Notes: a model not told the origin generated them from the letters alone. A stretch of 64,000 bases of DNA from Fibrobacter sp. (GCA_024398935.1 JAKSIH010000012.1:1-64000), one strand, 5' to 3'; positions 1 to 9,603 are shown, counted from the first letter of the stretch. A program made the numbers and translations.

Positions 1-625
1 AATTGCCGATCTCGACACCGTGATTGCAAATTCCGACTTCCTTACCGTTCATGTTCCGTTCATCAAGGGTGTTACCGAAAACCTCCTGAACCGTAAGAAT
101 CTGGCAAACTTCAAGGGCTCTCATATCCTGAACTTCGCCCGTAACGGTCTGGTTGAAATGGACCCCATTTATGAAATGCTGGACAACGGCACTCTCCAGG
201 GTTACCTCTGCGACTTCCCCGATGCAAAGCAGATTCAGCACGACAAGATTATGTGCTTCCCGCACCTGGGCGCTTCTACTGAAGAAGCAGAAGAAAACTG
301 CGCAGTCATGGCTGTCGAAGAACTGAAGGACTACATCGAATACGGTTGTGTCCGCAATTCCGTCAACTTCCCGGCCCTCATGGACAAGCCCCACATGGGC
401 GTCAAGAGCCGTGTCGTGGTGATCAACGAAGACGTCCCCAATATGATCGCAGAAATCACCAAGGTGATCGGCGGTGCTGGCATCAATATCGCTTCCTTCT
501 CCAACAAGAGCAACGGCAAGATCGGTTACAACCTGATCGACTCCGAAGCCACCATCGGTGATGAAGTGATTGACCTGCTGAAGAAGCTCCCGAAGGTCAT
601 CAAGGTCCGCGTGATCCATTTCTAA
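1..625 (+). CDS. serA: D-3-phosphoglycerate dehydrogenase, C-terminal part (cut by window start)
   Basis: First step of serine synthesis: NAD-dependent oxidation of 3-phosphoglycerate, in the cytoplasm. The reading frame is already open at base 2, so the N-terminus lies outside the window. The visible part holds the end of the D-2-hydroxyacid dehydrogenase fold: VHVPF near the start, FARNGLV, then HLGAST with the catalytic-type histidine. A C-terminal ACT-like domain follows (VVINEDVPNMIAEI, then GINIASFSNKS), the usual serine-sensing domain of SerA. The gene ends at a perfect hairpin at 625-647. Other 2-hydroxyacid dehydrogenases are possible, but the ACT tail favours SerA. Confidence 0.9.
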   Translation, partial: IADLDTVIANSDFLTVHVPFIKGVTENLLNRKNLANFKGSHILNFARNGLVEMDPIYEMLDNGTLQGYLCDFPDAKQIQHDKIMCFPHLGASTEEAEENCAVMAVEELKDYIEYGCVRNSVNFPALMDKPHMGVKSRVVVINEDVPNMIAEITKVIGGAGINIASFSNKSNGKIGYNLIDSEATIGDEVIDLLKKLPKVIKVRVIHF

Positions 626-647
626 AAATCAGCGAAGCTGATTTTTA
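625..647 (+). terminator. Hairpin terminator after serA
   Basis: A 10-bp perfect stem (AAAAATCAGC / GCTGATTTTT) with a GAA loop begins on the last base of the serA stop codon, and its 3' arm supplies the T-run. The 648-740 stretch holds further short inverted repeats (GGCTTCGCC, GGCCTACGGCC) and no gene. Confidence 0.7.
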
Positions 648-740
648 GGGCTGTCAGGTCGGTCGGCTTCGCCTCCCTATGAGGAATGAGCCGGCCTACG
701 GCCTTTGAGCTAGAAAATTTCGCCATTGGCGTAAAAATGG

Positions 741-773
741 AAAATCCGACGAGTTCAACTCGCCGGATTTTTT
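741..773. terminator. Bidirectional terminator between serA and the acyl-CoA ligase
   Basis: Stem AAAATCCG-a-CGAG, loop TTCAA, CTCG-c-CGGATTTT, with A-run and T-run flanks. It sits between two convergent genes and can terminate both transcripts. Confidence 0.8.
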
Positions 774-816
774 AGTGCGGTTCGCTTCCTGTGGCCTCGC
801 GCCTGGAGCCTGGGAC

Positions 817-2589
817 CTACCTATACATTTCCTCGATCTGCTCGGCGTATTTTTCTTCGGTAGCCTTTCGGCGTATTTTCAGGGTGGGGGTCAAAAGTCC
901 GGACTCGACGGTGAGTTCGTCGGTGATGAGAGTCCACTTTCGGACTTGTTCCCAGTGGTTCAGTTTTCTGTTGATGCGATTAACATGGCGGGAAACCGCT
1001 TCCCTGATTCTTGGGCTGTCTTTCGATTTTTTGAAGTCGAAATTCTGCGAACTAAGGTCTAGCAGTCGCTTGCAGTTGACTGGATTCAGGAATATAAGTG
1101 CGGATACGAACTTGCGGTCGTTGGCGATGACCAGCGCCTGCTCGATGACGGAATGGCGGTTCAGCTCCAGCTCGATGGGGTTGGGGCTGACGTATTTTCC
1201 GGTGCTGGTTTTTAGCAGTTCCTTAATGCGCCCTGTTAGGTACAGGTAGCCGTCTCCGTCGAAGGAGCCCTGGTCACCTGTTTTCAGGTAGCCGTCGCTG
1301 GTGAAAATTTCCTGGTTGAGATCGGGGCGGTTATGGTACCCGCGGAATACGCTGTCGCCCTTAACCAGTACTTCGCTGTTCTCCCCGATTTTTACATCCA
1401 GATGGGGGAGGGGGAGTCCCACGCTTCCGGGCCTTACGTAGAAGGACTTGTTTGCGCTTACGACGGGAGAGCATTCTGTAAGTCCGTAGCCTTCGCAGAC
1501 GGTAATGCCTACGTTCAGCAAAAATCTGCAGATGGTCTTGTTCAGGGCGCCGCCACCAGAAACGATGATGCGGAACCTGCCGCCGATGGCCTCTCGCATC
1601 TTGCTGTAGACCAGCCTGTCGTAAAGTTTTTTTGCGAGACTGGGTGATGTTTCTGGGTCTTCCGTTTTTGCCAGCTTGATAGCCTTGTTGATGATGACTT
1701 TCTGAACGCCCTTGCATCGTTCTCCCGCTGCGGTCATGCTTTCGTAAATGCGCTCCAGGATGCGGGGCACCACGGTCATGAAGGTGGGGCGGACTTCCTT
1801 GATGAGACTTGCCGCGTTTTTCGGGCTGTCGGCGAAATAGACGGTGGTTCCGCTGAGAACATAATAATAGACGGCCATGCGTTCAAAGACATGGGCGACG
1901 GGTAGCACCACCAGGCAGATGTCGCTTTTGTTGTAGAGTCGGATGTAATCCTGCCGAAGGATTCTCAGCTGGCTCATCATATTCCGGTGGGTCAGTTCGG
2001 CTCCCTTGGGCCGCCCTGTGGAACCGCTGGTGTAGATGATGGAGAAAAGGTCGTCGGGCTTAATAGACAGAAGCTGCTCTTCTAGCCATTTGGACGACTC
2101 GGGGGCCTTCGCGATTTCGGCCCCTTCCTTCAGGAGGTCGTTCCAGTAAATTCCGTTTGGTACGAGGCGGGATTCCGGGTCGATGCAGATGACTGCCTTG
2201 AAGCGGCCGAGACAATTTTGCAGTTCCGGGTCCAGTTCGTCAACGTTGTTTAGTACCAGGATCTGGACATCGGAATCGTCGCACTGGAAATTGAAATTTT
2301 CCGATGAAATGTTCGGAAAAAGGGGAACGGTGATAGCGTGGTTCAGCTGGGTGGCGATATCCGCCATCATCCATTCGGGGCAACTGTTGGCTACGATTCC
2401 CACGCTTTGTCCTGGACGGATTCCCCGGCTTCGTAGGGCGAGCGCCAGGTTGAATGTCCTTAGGCGGAGGTCCTGACGGGAAAAATGGACCCAGGCCCCT
2501 TTCTTGCGGTGGAACCAGCCGCCGAAATCCTCTCTTTCGCAGTTTGCGAAAAACATCTGAGGTAGCGAAAAGTACTGTAGTGGTTCCAT
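817..2589 (-). CDS. Long-chain fatty acid-CoA ligase (AMP-binding family)
   Basis: Activates a fatty acid with ATP to acyl-AMP and then acyl-CoA, at the inner face of the membrane. The 590-residue protein carries the ANL-family signatures in order: the ATP loop YTSGSTGRPKGAELTH, GYGLTECSP, YLKTGDQGSFDGDGYLYLTG and the hinge/catalytic region GRIKELLKTSTGKYVSPNPIE, which resembles eukaryotic and bacterial FAA1/FadD15-type ligases. The frame is open for 60 more codons upstream, but the ATG at 2589 is preferred: AAAGGTC lies just upstream and the protein then starts MEPLQYFSLPQM, as homologues do. The extra N-terminal stretch looks like read-through of the divergent promoter region. Exact acyl chain preference cannot be read from the sequence. 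Confidence 0.88.
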   Translation of the reverse strand: MEPLQYFSLPQMFFANCEREDFGGWFHRKKGAWVHFSRQDLRLRTFNLALALRSRGIRPGQSVGIVANSCPEWMMADIATQLNHAITVPLFPNISSENFNFQCDDSDVQILVLNNVDELDPELQNCLGRFKAVICIDPESRLVPNGIYWNDLLKEGAEIAKAPESSKWLEEQLLSIKPDDLFSIIYTSGSTGRPKGAELTHRNMMSQLRILRQDYIRLYNKSDICLVVLPVAHVFERMAVYYYVLSGTTVYFADSPKNAASLIKEVRPTFMTVVPRILERIYESMTAAGERCKGVQKVIINKAIKLAKTEDPETSPSLAKKLYDRLVYSKMREAIGGRFRIIVSGGGALNKTICRFLLNVGITVCEGYGLTECSPVVSANKSFYVRPGSVGLPLPHLDVKIGENSEVLVKGDSVFRGYHNRPDLNQEIFTSDGYLKTGDQGSFDGDGYLYLTGRIKELLKTSTGKYVSPNPIELELNRHSVIEQALVIANDRKFVSALIFLNPVNCKRLLDLSSQNFDFKKSKDSPRIREAVSRHVNRINRKLNHWEQVRKWTLITDELTVESGLLTPTLKIRRKATEEKYAEQIEEMYR

Positions 2590-2761
2590 CTTGTTTCGAC
2601 CTTTGCGTTTTTCCGGGAAGTCGGAAAAGTCTGATGATAAGATATGTTTATCTGTAGAGAATGGCTTGGAAAAATGTGAAAAATTCCATAAATAATGGAT
2701 TTCAGAAAAATTTTGCTTTAGTTTTGTGGTAAATGCGGAATTTTTGTGAAAAGGAGCGCTT

Positions 2762-3106
2762 ATGATCAAGAAACTGGATGACTATCTGTCCTTGCTGAAA
2801 CGGCTGATTGCGAAGGGGGCGCCTTTGACGGCGGACCAGCTGGAATCGGTCCGGACCCATATAGGCTTTTTCCAGCACGAACGCCTGACCCATGAACTGG
2901 TCGTGCTTGTGTTTGCGTTGTTGTCTGTGCTGGGCATCCTGTATTTTGCCATTTTTCCGGATGTTCCCGTATTTTGCCTGGATGTGCTGTTCCTTGCCTT
3001 GCTGATTCCCTACATCAAGCATTACTATAACCTGGAAAATGGTGTCCAGCAGTTATACGAGGTCTATGATGAGTTGGAAAAGCTTGATGAAAATGCTGAA
3101 AAATAA
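2762..3106 (+). CDS. Small inner-membrane protein, unknown function
   Basis: The 114-residue protein starts MIKKLDDYLSLLKRL, with a good ribosome binding site (AAAGGAG) upstream of the ATG. An amphipathic N-terminal part of about 40 residues is followed by two predicted membrane helices (about residues 42-62 and 66-84) and a charged, probably coiled C-terminus (QQLYEVYDELEKLDENAEK). No family is recognised. It is divergent from the acyl-CoA ligase, with about 170 bp between the two start codons. Coding status is supported by the ribosome binding site and a clean membrane topology, not by a known homologue. Confidence 0.7.
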   Translation: MIKKLDDYLSLLKRLIAKGAPLTADQLESVRTHIGFFQHERLTHELVVLVFALLSVLGILYFAIFPDVPVFCLDVLFLALLIPYIKHYYNLENGVQQLYEVYDELEKLDENAEK

Positions 3107-3166
3107 AAATGAGAACATGAAAATTAAAATAATTTGAATTTTATTTAATTTTCGTCAATTTTTCTA

Positions 3167-3195
3167 TTGCTTTTGTAAAATATTGAATATATATT
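3167..3195 (+). promoter_or_regulatory. Promoter of the pectate lyase gene
   Basis: TTGCTT (3167-3172) and TATATT (3190-3195), separated by exactly 17 bp, match a housekeeping promoter and lie about 70 bp upstream of the lyase ATG. Copies of TGAGAAC lie at 3110-3116, 3196-3202 and 3208-3214, the last two directly after the -10 box. Confidence 0.6.
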
Positions 3196-3266
3196 TGAGA
3201 ACATAAATGAGAACGACGGGTTGGAATGGTGCAAAGCCGTCGAAAACTTTAAAATGGGATGTGTGT

Positions 3267-5828
3267 ATGTCTTTTAAAAACTCTCTCTCCAAGATGGCTG
3301 TGGCCGCGGTTGTTTCCTTCGGCGCAGCCACTGCTTTTGCGCAGGTGACGGTAAATAAGGCCGATGGCTGGTTCGAAACGGCCTATGCCGAATGGGCTCC
3401 TGTTTCCGGAGCCTCCTCCTACAACGTTTACGCGGACGGTGTCAAGGTGGATGACCCGCTGATCCGTAGCTATGGTTCTTATGTCCGTGTCGATGTGCCG
3501 GGCTTGAAGGCTGGTTCTCACACCTTGAAGATCGCTCCTGTGGTGGGTGGTTCCGAAGGTACAGCCGTTACCAAGACTGTGGAAGTAAAGGCTCACGACC
3601 GTAGCGGTTTTGCTTTTAGCAACGGTCGCGTTCCTGGCGCCTATAAGGCTGATGGTACTTTGAAGAGTGGTGCCGTGGTTCTCTACGTTACTGAAAATAA
3701 CAAGAATACCATTACCATGGATGTGGTGACCAATGCCAAGGGCGCAACTACCAAGTGCCTGAGTTTCCAGGGCATTCTAAACTGCATGAAGAAGGGTTAT
3801 GAAACCCGCCCGGTGGATTTCCGCTTTATCGGTAACGTGACGGATTCCGATTCCCTGGTGCAGGGGGATATGCTTATTGACCTGGGTTCTTCCGAAAATT
3901 CCTATGTGACTGTGGAAGGTATCGGTGAAGATGCGACTGTAAACGGCTGGGGCATTCGTATCAAGAACGCCCAGAATGTGGAAGTCCGTAACGTAGGCAT
4001 CATGAACGTGAACAGCGGAGAAGGTGACAACATTGGCCTTCAGCAGAATGACCAGTACGTCTGGGTTCACAATAACGATTTCTTCTATGGCGATGCCGGT
4101 TCCGATAAGGATCAGGTTAAGGGTGATGGTGCTCTGGACTGCAAGAAGTCCACCTATATTACCTTTAGTTACAACCATTTCTTCGATAATGGTAAGTCTA
4201 ACTTGCTGGGCCTTTCCGAAGGCACCACCGAAGGTCTCTACATTACCTATCATCATAACTGGTACGACCATTCCGATAGCCGTCATCCTCGTGTCCGCTT
4301 CTATAGCGCCCATGTCTATAACAACTACTACGATGGTAACGCCAAGTATGGTATCGGCTCTACTCTTGGTTCCTCCATCTTTGCGGAAGCCAACTACTTC
4401 CGTAACTGCAAATACCCCATGCTCACTTCCATGCAGGGTAGTGATGTTTACGCAGGTGGCACCAAGCGCGACCCGGCAAATTACGGTACCTTTAGCGGCG
4501 AAGCGGGTGGCTCTATCAAGGCTTTCAATAACTACATCGAAGGCGGAACCTTTATTGCCTATGGTGAAAGCAAGTATATCCTGAAAGGCTCTGAAACTGC
4601 AATCGGCGCTATTGATTCCAAGAAGGATTTTGATGCTTACGTCATTACAAGCCGTAATCAGGAAATGCCTTCTGCCATTGCTTCTTACCTGGGTGGAAAT
4701 AAGCATAATAACTTTGACTTGAATACGTCCCTCATGTACAAGTACACTGCCGAAGAACCTGCCGCAGCGAAGACTAGCGTGACTAAGTTTGCTGGCCGTA
4801 TGAATGGTGGCGATTTCAAGTGGACGTTCTCTACTGCCGATGACGAAAAGTATGAAGTGGATCAGGCTTTGAAAAATGCCCTGGTGGCCTATAAGGGAGC
4901 TGTCAAGAGTGTTCAGGGTCAGGGTAACATGGTTGTGGTGGATCCTTCTCCTGTGGAGTCCAGCTCTAGTGTGAAACCTGCTTCTTCCAGCTCTGTTAAT
5001 CCGGTTTCTAGCAGTTCTGTAAGTTCTTCCTCCAGCGTGAAGACGGAAAGTTCCAGCTCTAGTGTAGGAGGTTCCGCTGGCGTCATCAAGGGCGATGTGG
5101 TTCATAACTTTACGGAAGATGCAACCTCCAGCGATGTATTTGATTTCTTCGGAAGTCTTTCTACTAGCAAGGGTGTTGTGACTTACGAAGGCGTTGAACT
5201 TTCTCGCTGCCTGAAGATTGAAACCTCTACTACGATTGACTTTGAGCTGGCTGGTGCAGCAACCATGACGCTGGTGTTCAATGAAGATTTTGCCAAGACC
5301 ATTAAGGTGGATGGCGAAAAGGTAACAGCTACGGCTGGAGTCGCAACCGTCAAGCTGACTGCAGGCAAGCATACCATTACTAAGGGCGATACCGGTAACC
5401 TTTACCTGATTATCGTCAACTTCGATAAGACAACTCCGGGTTCCTCTTCCAGCGAAAAGGATGATTCCAGCAGTTCCGCGGTGAAGGATGAATCTAGTAG
5501 CTCTAACGTGGAGGACGGTTCCAGCAGCTCTTCTGAAAAAGGAGATGATGGCGATTCCAAGACGGACGACAAGGATGCAATCGTTGCTTCCGGCAAGGCG
5601 TTCGCCCAGGTGGTCCGCTACAACGCTTCTACTGCAAGCCTTGAAATTATGGCATCCGATGTTCGTCGCCTGGATATCGTCCGTATGGATGGCCGTAAGG
5701 TTTCCGTGAATGCGGTTCAGCTGGGCTCTGGTATGAACGTTGACCTGTCCGCCCTCCGTCCGGGAGTGTACTTCGTGCGGGTGATTGCGGATGGAAAAAT
5801 GTTCCAGCAGAAAATTCTCAAGAAGTAA
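3267..5828 (+). CDS. Secreted pectate lyase, polysaccharide lyase family 1, multimodular
   Basis: Cleaves polygalacturonate by beta-elimination outside the cell. The 853-residue protein begins MSFKNSLSKMAV with a signal peptide ending near ATAFAQ. This ATG is chosen over the one 20 codons upstream because the signal peptide begins here. Order: fibronectin-like domain (about 25-95), PL1 parallel beta-helix (about 140-420) with the family motifs GDGALDCKKSTYITFSYNHF, YHHNWYDHSDSRHPRVRF and HVYNNYY, poly-serine linker (about 560-605), a small beta domain (about 610-720), a second Ser/Asp linker (about 725-760), and an 80-residue C-terminal domain ending MFQQKILKK. That last domain resembles the secretion or sorting tails on other Fibrobacter secreted enzymes. 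The gene is followed by its own terminator, so it is probably monocistronic. Confidence 0.9.
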   Translation: MSFKNSLSKMAVAAVVSFGAATAFAQVTVNKADGWFETAYAEWAPVSGASSYNVYADGVKVDDPLIRSYGSYVRVDVPGLKAGSHTLKIAPVVGGSEGTAVTKTVEVKAHDRSGFAFSNGRVPGAYKADGTLKSGAVVLYVTENNKNTITMDVVTNAKGATTKCLSFQGILNCMKKGYETRPVDFRFIGNVTDSDSLVQGDMLIDLGSSENSYVTVEGIGEDATVNGWGIRIKNAQNVEVRNVGIMNVNSGEGDNIGLQQNDQYVWVHNNDFFYGDAGSDKDQVKGDGALDCKKSTYITFSYNHFFDNGKSNLLGLSEGTTEGLYITYHHNWYDHSDSRHPRVRFYSAHVYNNYYDGNAKYGIGSTLGSSIFAEANYFRNCKYPMLTSMQGSDVYAGGTKRDPANYGTFSGEAGGSIKAFNNYIEGGTFIAYGESKYILKGSETAIGAIDSKKDFDAYVITSRNQEMPSAIASYLGGNKHNNFDLNTSLMYKYTAEEPAAAKTSVTKFAGRMNGGDFKWTFSTADDEKYEVDQALKNALVAYKGAVKSVQGQGNMVVVDPSPVESSSSVKPASSSSVNPVSSSSVSSSSSVKTESSSSSVGGSAGVIKGDVVHNFTEDATSSDVFDFFGSLSTSKGVVTYEGVELSRCLKIETSTTIDFELAGAATMTLVFNEDFAKTIKVDGEKVTATAGVATVKLTAGKHTITKGDTGNLYLIIVNFDKTTPGSSSSEKDDSSSSAVKDESSSSNVEDGSSSSSEKGDDGDSKTDDKDAIVASGKAFAQVVRYNASTASLEIMASDVRRLDIVRMDGRKVSVNAVQLGSGMNVDLSALRPGVYFVRVIADGKMFQQKILKK

Positions 5829-5865
5829 ATCGTCTTTGAAAGAGTGTTCCGCGAAAGCGTAAAGT

Positions 5866-5894
5866 GGCCTCGGGGTTACCCGAGGTCATTTTTG
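5866..5894 (+). terminator. Terminator after the pectate lyase gene
   Basis: GCCTCGGG, loop GTTA, CCCGAGGT, then CATTTTTG. The rest of the gap up to 6105 is AT-rich leader for the next gene and shows no gene. Confidence 0.75.
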
Positions 5895-6105
5895 TTCCGA
5901 GATTGTTTTGGTGTGAATTCCCGTTGTTTTTATGCGGAGTGATCTTGCTATGTAAAAGTTCGTTTTCAAAAGCTGTTTTGAAGAGCGTAAAAGCAACCTT
6001 TCAAAAATATTACTTGGAATATTTTCCGCTCATTCTATCTTTTAATGCGGTGTATTGGATTGGTTAGAATTGGGATTGGATAAACACCAATTAATGAGGA
6101 TGTAA

Positions 6106-8886
6106 ATGAAGAAAGTCGTCGCCACCGCGCTCCTCGCCGCTGCAACAACTGCAATGGCCGCGAGTGCAAGCCGAGTTGGCCCTGTCAGCACCTATGGTGA
6201 ACTGAAGGCCGCCAAGATCAATAACATGGGCCAGCTGGTCGGTTCCTGCCCGTCCTACGCAAGCACTCCGGTGCAGGTCAAGGGTATGAGCCTTTTCTGG
6301 AGTTCCGCTGCAGATAGCTCCACCGTGTTCTATTCCGAAAAGGCCGTGAACCGCATGGTTTCCGAAATGAATATCGAAGTGATTCGTTTCGCCATGGGTG
6401 TTACTACTGAAAAGTTCCAGGACCAGGGCCGTGGTTACCTCAGCAGTGCAAATGGTAAGACCCTCCAGCTGGGTTACCTGAAGAACGTGGTGAACGCAGC
6501 CATTGAAAACGATATCTATGTCATTATCGACTGGCATATCGAAAGCTCCAACGGTAGCACCGAAGGTGCCAAGGAATTCTTCGAATACGCCGCCAAGGAA
6601 TATGGCTCCTACAACAATGTGATTTTTGAAGTGTGGAATGAACCGACCGGTAGCATGGACGCCGTGAAGACTCACGCCAATACCATCATTCCGATTATCC
6701 GTAAGTATTCCGATAACCTGGTGCTGGTGGGTAGCCCAGGCTGGTCTAGCCAGCCCGACGCCTGTGCGTCTGCAGGCATTCAGGACTCCAAGAATAACTT
6801 CGCTTGCACCTTGCACTTCTATGCAGGTTCCCACAAGGTGGGTAGCGGCTATGATAACGCTGCCCTGACCGCTATGAAGGCTGGCGTCCCTGTGTTCGCC
6901 TCTGAATGGGGTACGGTGAATGCCGATGGTAATGGCGGTGCCCAGCGGGACCCCAGCCAGGCCTGGATCAACTGGATGAACACCAACAAGGTGTCCTGGG
7001 CTAACTGGTCTGCTTCCGCCATTAACGAAGGCTCTGCTGCATTTAAGAATCTTGCTATCGATAACGGCTTGACTTATACTGAATCTGGCTCGATGGTTAA
7101 GGGCTGGATGAACGGCAAGACCGGCTATAAGGATTGTGGTCTCCAGAATGGCAACGGCGGTAGCGGTAACGCAGGTTTCTCTACGGGTGTTGCAAATGGT
7201 ACTTCCACTGATTTGATTGATGACCTGGAAGATGGCGACCGTTATGGTTATACCGGCGGTTGGTGGTCTGCTTTCGCTGATTCCGACGATGACACCGACG
7301 GCAAGGGTAACACCTCCATTTCCAATGGCAAGTGGACCGATGGTAAGGGCAAGGAGGTTTACGATGTCCTGATGAAGGCTCCCGGTGGCGACAAGAATAC
7401 CTCCAAGTATGTTGCCGGCATTACAAACATTAAGCTTTCCCAGGGCGCCTACAGCTATGCTCCCTATGTGGCTATTGGCTTGAATCTGAATGCCGACCCC
7501 AAGAAGTCTTTTGATCTTAGCTCCTGCAAGTCCATCAGCTATAAGTTCAAGGGCGCAAGCCATAACTTCCGAGTTGAAACTTCCAAGGTCACCAACTGGA
7601 ATTTCCACTATGTGACCAAGGATGGTTCCGACGACTGGAAGGAAGTGGAACTGACCTGGGACCAGTTTGTTCAGGAAGACTGGGGCGATAACGCAACTCA
7701 CTTCAGTCTGGATAAGGGCATGGGTACCGTGACCGCATTTGCCTGGCAGGTAAAGGGCGCCCTGGACGTTCCTGATGCGATGCAGAAGACCACTCATCCC
7801 TACCTCTATGTGGATGACGTTCGCTGCAACGGTGCTACTATCAAGGCCATTTCTGGTGCCGCTGGCGATACTCCGGCAACTTCCTCTTCTAGCATTGCTG
7901 GTGGCAAGTCCAGCTCCTCCATTGCAGGTGGTGCAAGTTCTTCCAGCGTAGTTAATCCTGGCGTTTCCTCCAGCTCTGTTCTGCCGGCAGTTTCTTCCTC
8001 TTCTGTAGCACCTGTTCCTAACAAGGTCCTGGTGATTATCGATGATGTGGAAGACATGAACGAAGTTGCGAATTCTACCGGAACCTGGTATGCCTATACT
8101 GATAAGGAACCGGGCGGTAAGTCCTCTATTACCAATGTTTACGATCCTGCTCTTCCGGGTTACATTGTGACTTTCCCGGGAACTACTGACCCGACGAACG
8201 GCTCTGCCGGCTTTGTGGGCCTGACTGGTATTAGCTGGGATCAGGCTGAATATGGGGAAGCTCCTTTCGTAGCTCTCGGTCTGAACATGCTGGCGGATAC
8301 TTCTGCCGGTCTGGACTTGAGCGCCTGCGAGGCTCTGGCCTACCGCTATAAGGGTGCCGCCCATAGGTTTAAGGTTCAGGACGGTCAGGTGGAAGACTTT
8401 GCCTTCCACGAAATAAAGAATGTTGACGCATCCGAATGGACTCAGGTCATTGCAACTTGGGAAAAGTTGAAGCAGCCGTCCTGGACTCAGGATCCTAAGG
8501 ACCTGAATCGTGCCAGCATCAAGAAGCTTGCCTGGGAAGTCATTGGTTATAAGGGCTTTGATATGCAGCCGGAAATCCCTGAACTTTATGTGGATGACTT
8601 GACCTGTATGGTTTATGATCCGACTTGGGGTGTTCGCCCGGTGCGTATCGCTCAGTCTGGCGTCAAACTGTCTGCTCAGGGAACTCGCCTGAACGTATCT
8701 GTTGCTCGCGGTGGTCTGGTCAAGATTTCCGTGTTCGACATGATGGGTAACATGGTGAAGTCCATGAACGAAAACATGACCGCTGGCAATCACCAGGTTT
8801 CTCTGGAAAGCCTCACTCGCGGTAACTATGTGGTTCGCATCCAGAGTGGTAGTGAACAGAAATCTGCCCGAATCGCTATTAAGTAA
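6106..8886 (+). CDS. Secreted endoglucanase, GH5, with two CBM11-like modules
   Basis: Hydrolyses internal beta-1,4-glucan bonds outside the cell. The 926-residue protein has a signal peptide (MKKVVATALLAAATTAMA) and a ribosome binding site GAGGA before the ATG. The GH5 catalytic domain spans about residues 35-330. The acid/base Glu179 sits in VWNEPTG and the nucleophile Glu267 in SEWGTV. Two homologous CBM11-like domains follow, about 368-577 (starts LIDDLEDGDRYGY, ends LYVDDVRC) and about 641-835 (starts IIDDVEDMNEV, ends LYVDDLTC), separated by a Ser/Gly linker (about 591-635). The last 90 residues form a C-terminal domain of the same kind as in the pectate lyase (ISVFDMMGNMVKS, ending SARIAIK). 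The arrangement is typical of Fibrobacter cellulases. Confidence 0.92.
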   Translation: MKKVVATALLAAATTAMAASASRVGPVSTYGELKAAKINNMGQLVGSCPSYASTPVQVKGMSLFWSSAADSSTVFYSEKAVNRMVSEMNIEVIRFAMGVTTEKFQDQGRGYLSSANGKTLQLGYLKNVVNAAIENDIYVIIDWHIESSNGSTEGAKEFFEYAAKEYGSYNNVIFEVWNEPTGSMDAVKTHANTIIPIIRKYSDNLVLVGSPGWSSQPDACASAGIQDSKNNFACTLHFYAGSHKVGSGYDNAALTAMKAGVPVFASEWGTVNADGNGGAQRDPSQAWINWMNTNKVSWANWSASAINEGSAAFKNLAIDNGLTYTESGSMVKGWMNGKTGYKDCGLQNGNGGSGNAGFSTGVANGTSTDLIDDLEDGDRYGYTGGWWSAFADSDDDTDGKGNTSISNGKWTDGKGKEVYDVLMKAPGGDKNTSKYVAGITNIKLSQGAYSYAPYVAIGLNLNADPKKSFDLSSCKSISYKFKGASHNFRVETSKVTNWNFHYVTKDGSDDWKEVELTWDQFVQEDWGDNATHFSLDKGMGTVTAFAWQVKGALDVPDAMQKTTHPYLYVDDVRCNGATIKAISGAAGDTPATSSSSIAGGKSSSSIAGGASSSSVVNPGVSSSSVLPAVSSSSVAPVPNKVLVIIDDVEDMNEVANSTGTWYAYTDKEPGGKSSITNVYDPALPGYIVTFPGTTDPTNGSAGFVGLTGISWDQAEYGEAPFVALGLNMLADTSAGLDLSACEALAYRYKGAAHRFKVQDGQVEDFAFHEIKNVDASEWTQVIATWEKLKQPSWTQDPKDLNRASIKKLAWEVIGYKGFDMQPEIPELYVDDLTCMVYDPTWGVRPVRIAQSGVKLSAQGTRLNVSVARGGLVKISVFDMMGNMVKSMNENMTAGNHQVSLESLTRGNYVVRIQSGSEQKSARIAIK

Positions 8887-8913
8887 GCTTACCTGATTAA
8901 AATTTGGGTGTGG

Positions 8914-8947
8914 ATACCCCGTGGGATTAACCTGCGGGGTATTCTTA
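8914..8947 (+). terminator. Terminator after the endoglucanase gene
   Basis: ATACCCCG ... CGGGGTAT stem with a 13-base loop, then TCTTA. It lies between two convergent genes. Confidence 0.65.
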
Positions 8948-8950
8948 CAT

Positions 8951-8982
8951 AAAAAAGGAAAGGTCCCGGCATAACCGGAACC
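8951..8982 (-). terminator. Terminator after lemA
   Basis: Read on the minus strand, GGTTCCGG and CCGGGACC (one G-T pair) flank TTATG and are followed by TTTCCTTTTTT, directly downstream of the lemA stop. Confidence 0.65.
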
Positions 8983-8985
8983 GGT

Positions 8986-9600
8986 TTATTTTATGTTAAT
9001 GTCTACCTTGGGGGCGGTGCTTGCTGCAACATCAGCGGCAAAGGGTACCTTGGGGGCGGCTCCTGCAAAACCGGCGACCAAACTGTTGGGGAACTTTCTG
9101 ATGAAGGCGTTGTATTTACCGACAACTTCGTTGTAGTCCCTACGGGCGACGGCGATGCGGTTTTCTGTACCTTCCAGCTGAATTCTTAATTCGCTGAAAC
9201 CTTGATTGGATTTGAGTTCCGGATAGTTTTCGGATATGGCCATCAACCGCTGGAGTGCTCCTCCTAGAGTTGCCTGGACTTCCTGGAACTTTTTCATTGC
9301 CTGTTCGTCGTTGAGCATGTTCTCGTCGATTTTGATGGAACCTCCCATGCGGCTGCGGGCATCCGTCACTTCCTTGAGGGTGCTCTTTTCGAAGTTTGCC
9401 TGGGCTTCCAGTGTGTTTACCAGCTGGGGAACCAGGTCAAAACGACGCTGGTATTGGGTTTCCACATTTGCCCATACCGTCTTTACGCCTTTTTCGCCCA
9501 CTTCCAGTTCGATAATTTCGTTGTAGATGCCGACAAACTGTCCGACAAGGGCTGCTAGGAGCAGGACGATAACGCCAAGAATGATCAACACTTTCTTCAT
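8986..9600 (-). CDS. lemA: LemA family protein
   Basis: The 204-residue protein has one N-terminal membrane helix (VLIILGVIVLLLAALVG) and a LemA helical domain with typical motifs: QYQRRFDLVPQLV, then AISENYPELKSNQGF and ELEGTENRI-type helices (here QLEGTENRIAVARRDYN). LemA proteins are membrane-anchored with the helical domain outside the cytoplasm; their molecular role is not settled. It is the last gene of a five-gene operon and lies 3 bp after the preceding stop. Co-occurrence with a TPM-domain protein two genes upstream is common in bacteria, so this looks like an envelope module. Confidence 0.93.
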   Translation of the reverse strand: MKKVLIILGVIVLLLAALVGQFVGIYNEIIELEVGEKGVKTVWANVETQYQRRFDLVPQLVNTLEAQANFEKSTLKEVTDARSRMGGSIKIDENMLNDEQAMKKFQEVQATLGGALQRLMAISENYPELKSNQGFSELRIQLEGTENRIAVARRDYNEVVGKYNAFIRKFPNSLVAGFAGAAPKVPFAADVAASTAPKVDINIK

Positions 9601-9603
9601 TTT

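Noticed and set aside
2590-2769. 60-residue N-terminal extension of the acyl-CoA ligase
   Set aside because: No family similarity, and the ribosome binding site and typical start lie at 2589.
5864-6067. Small 67-codon ORF between the two wall-degrading enzymes
   Set aside because: It starts inside the terminator hairpin, has no ribosome binding site and no recognisable features.
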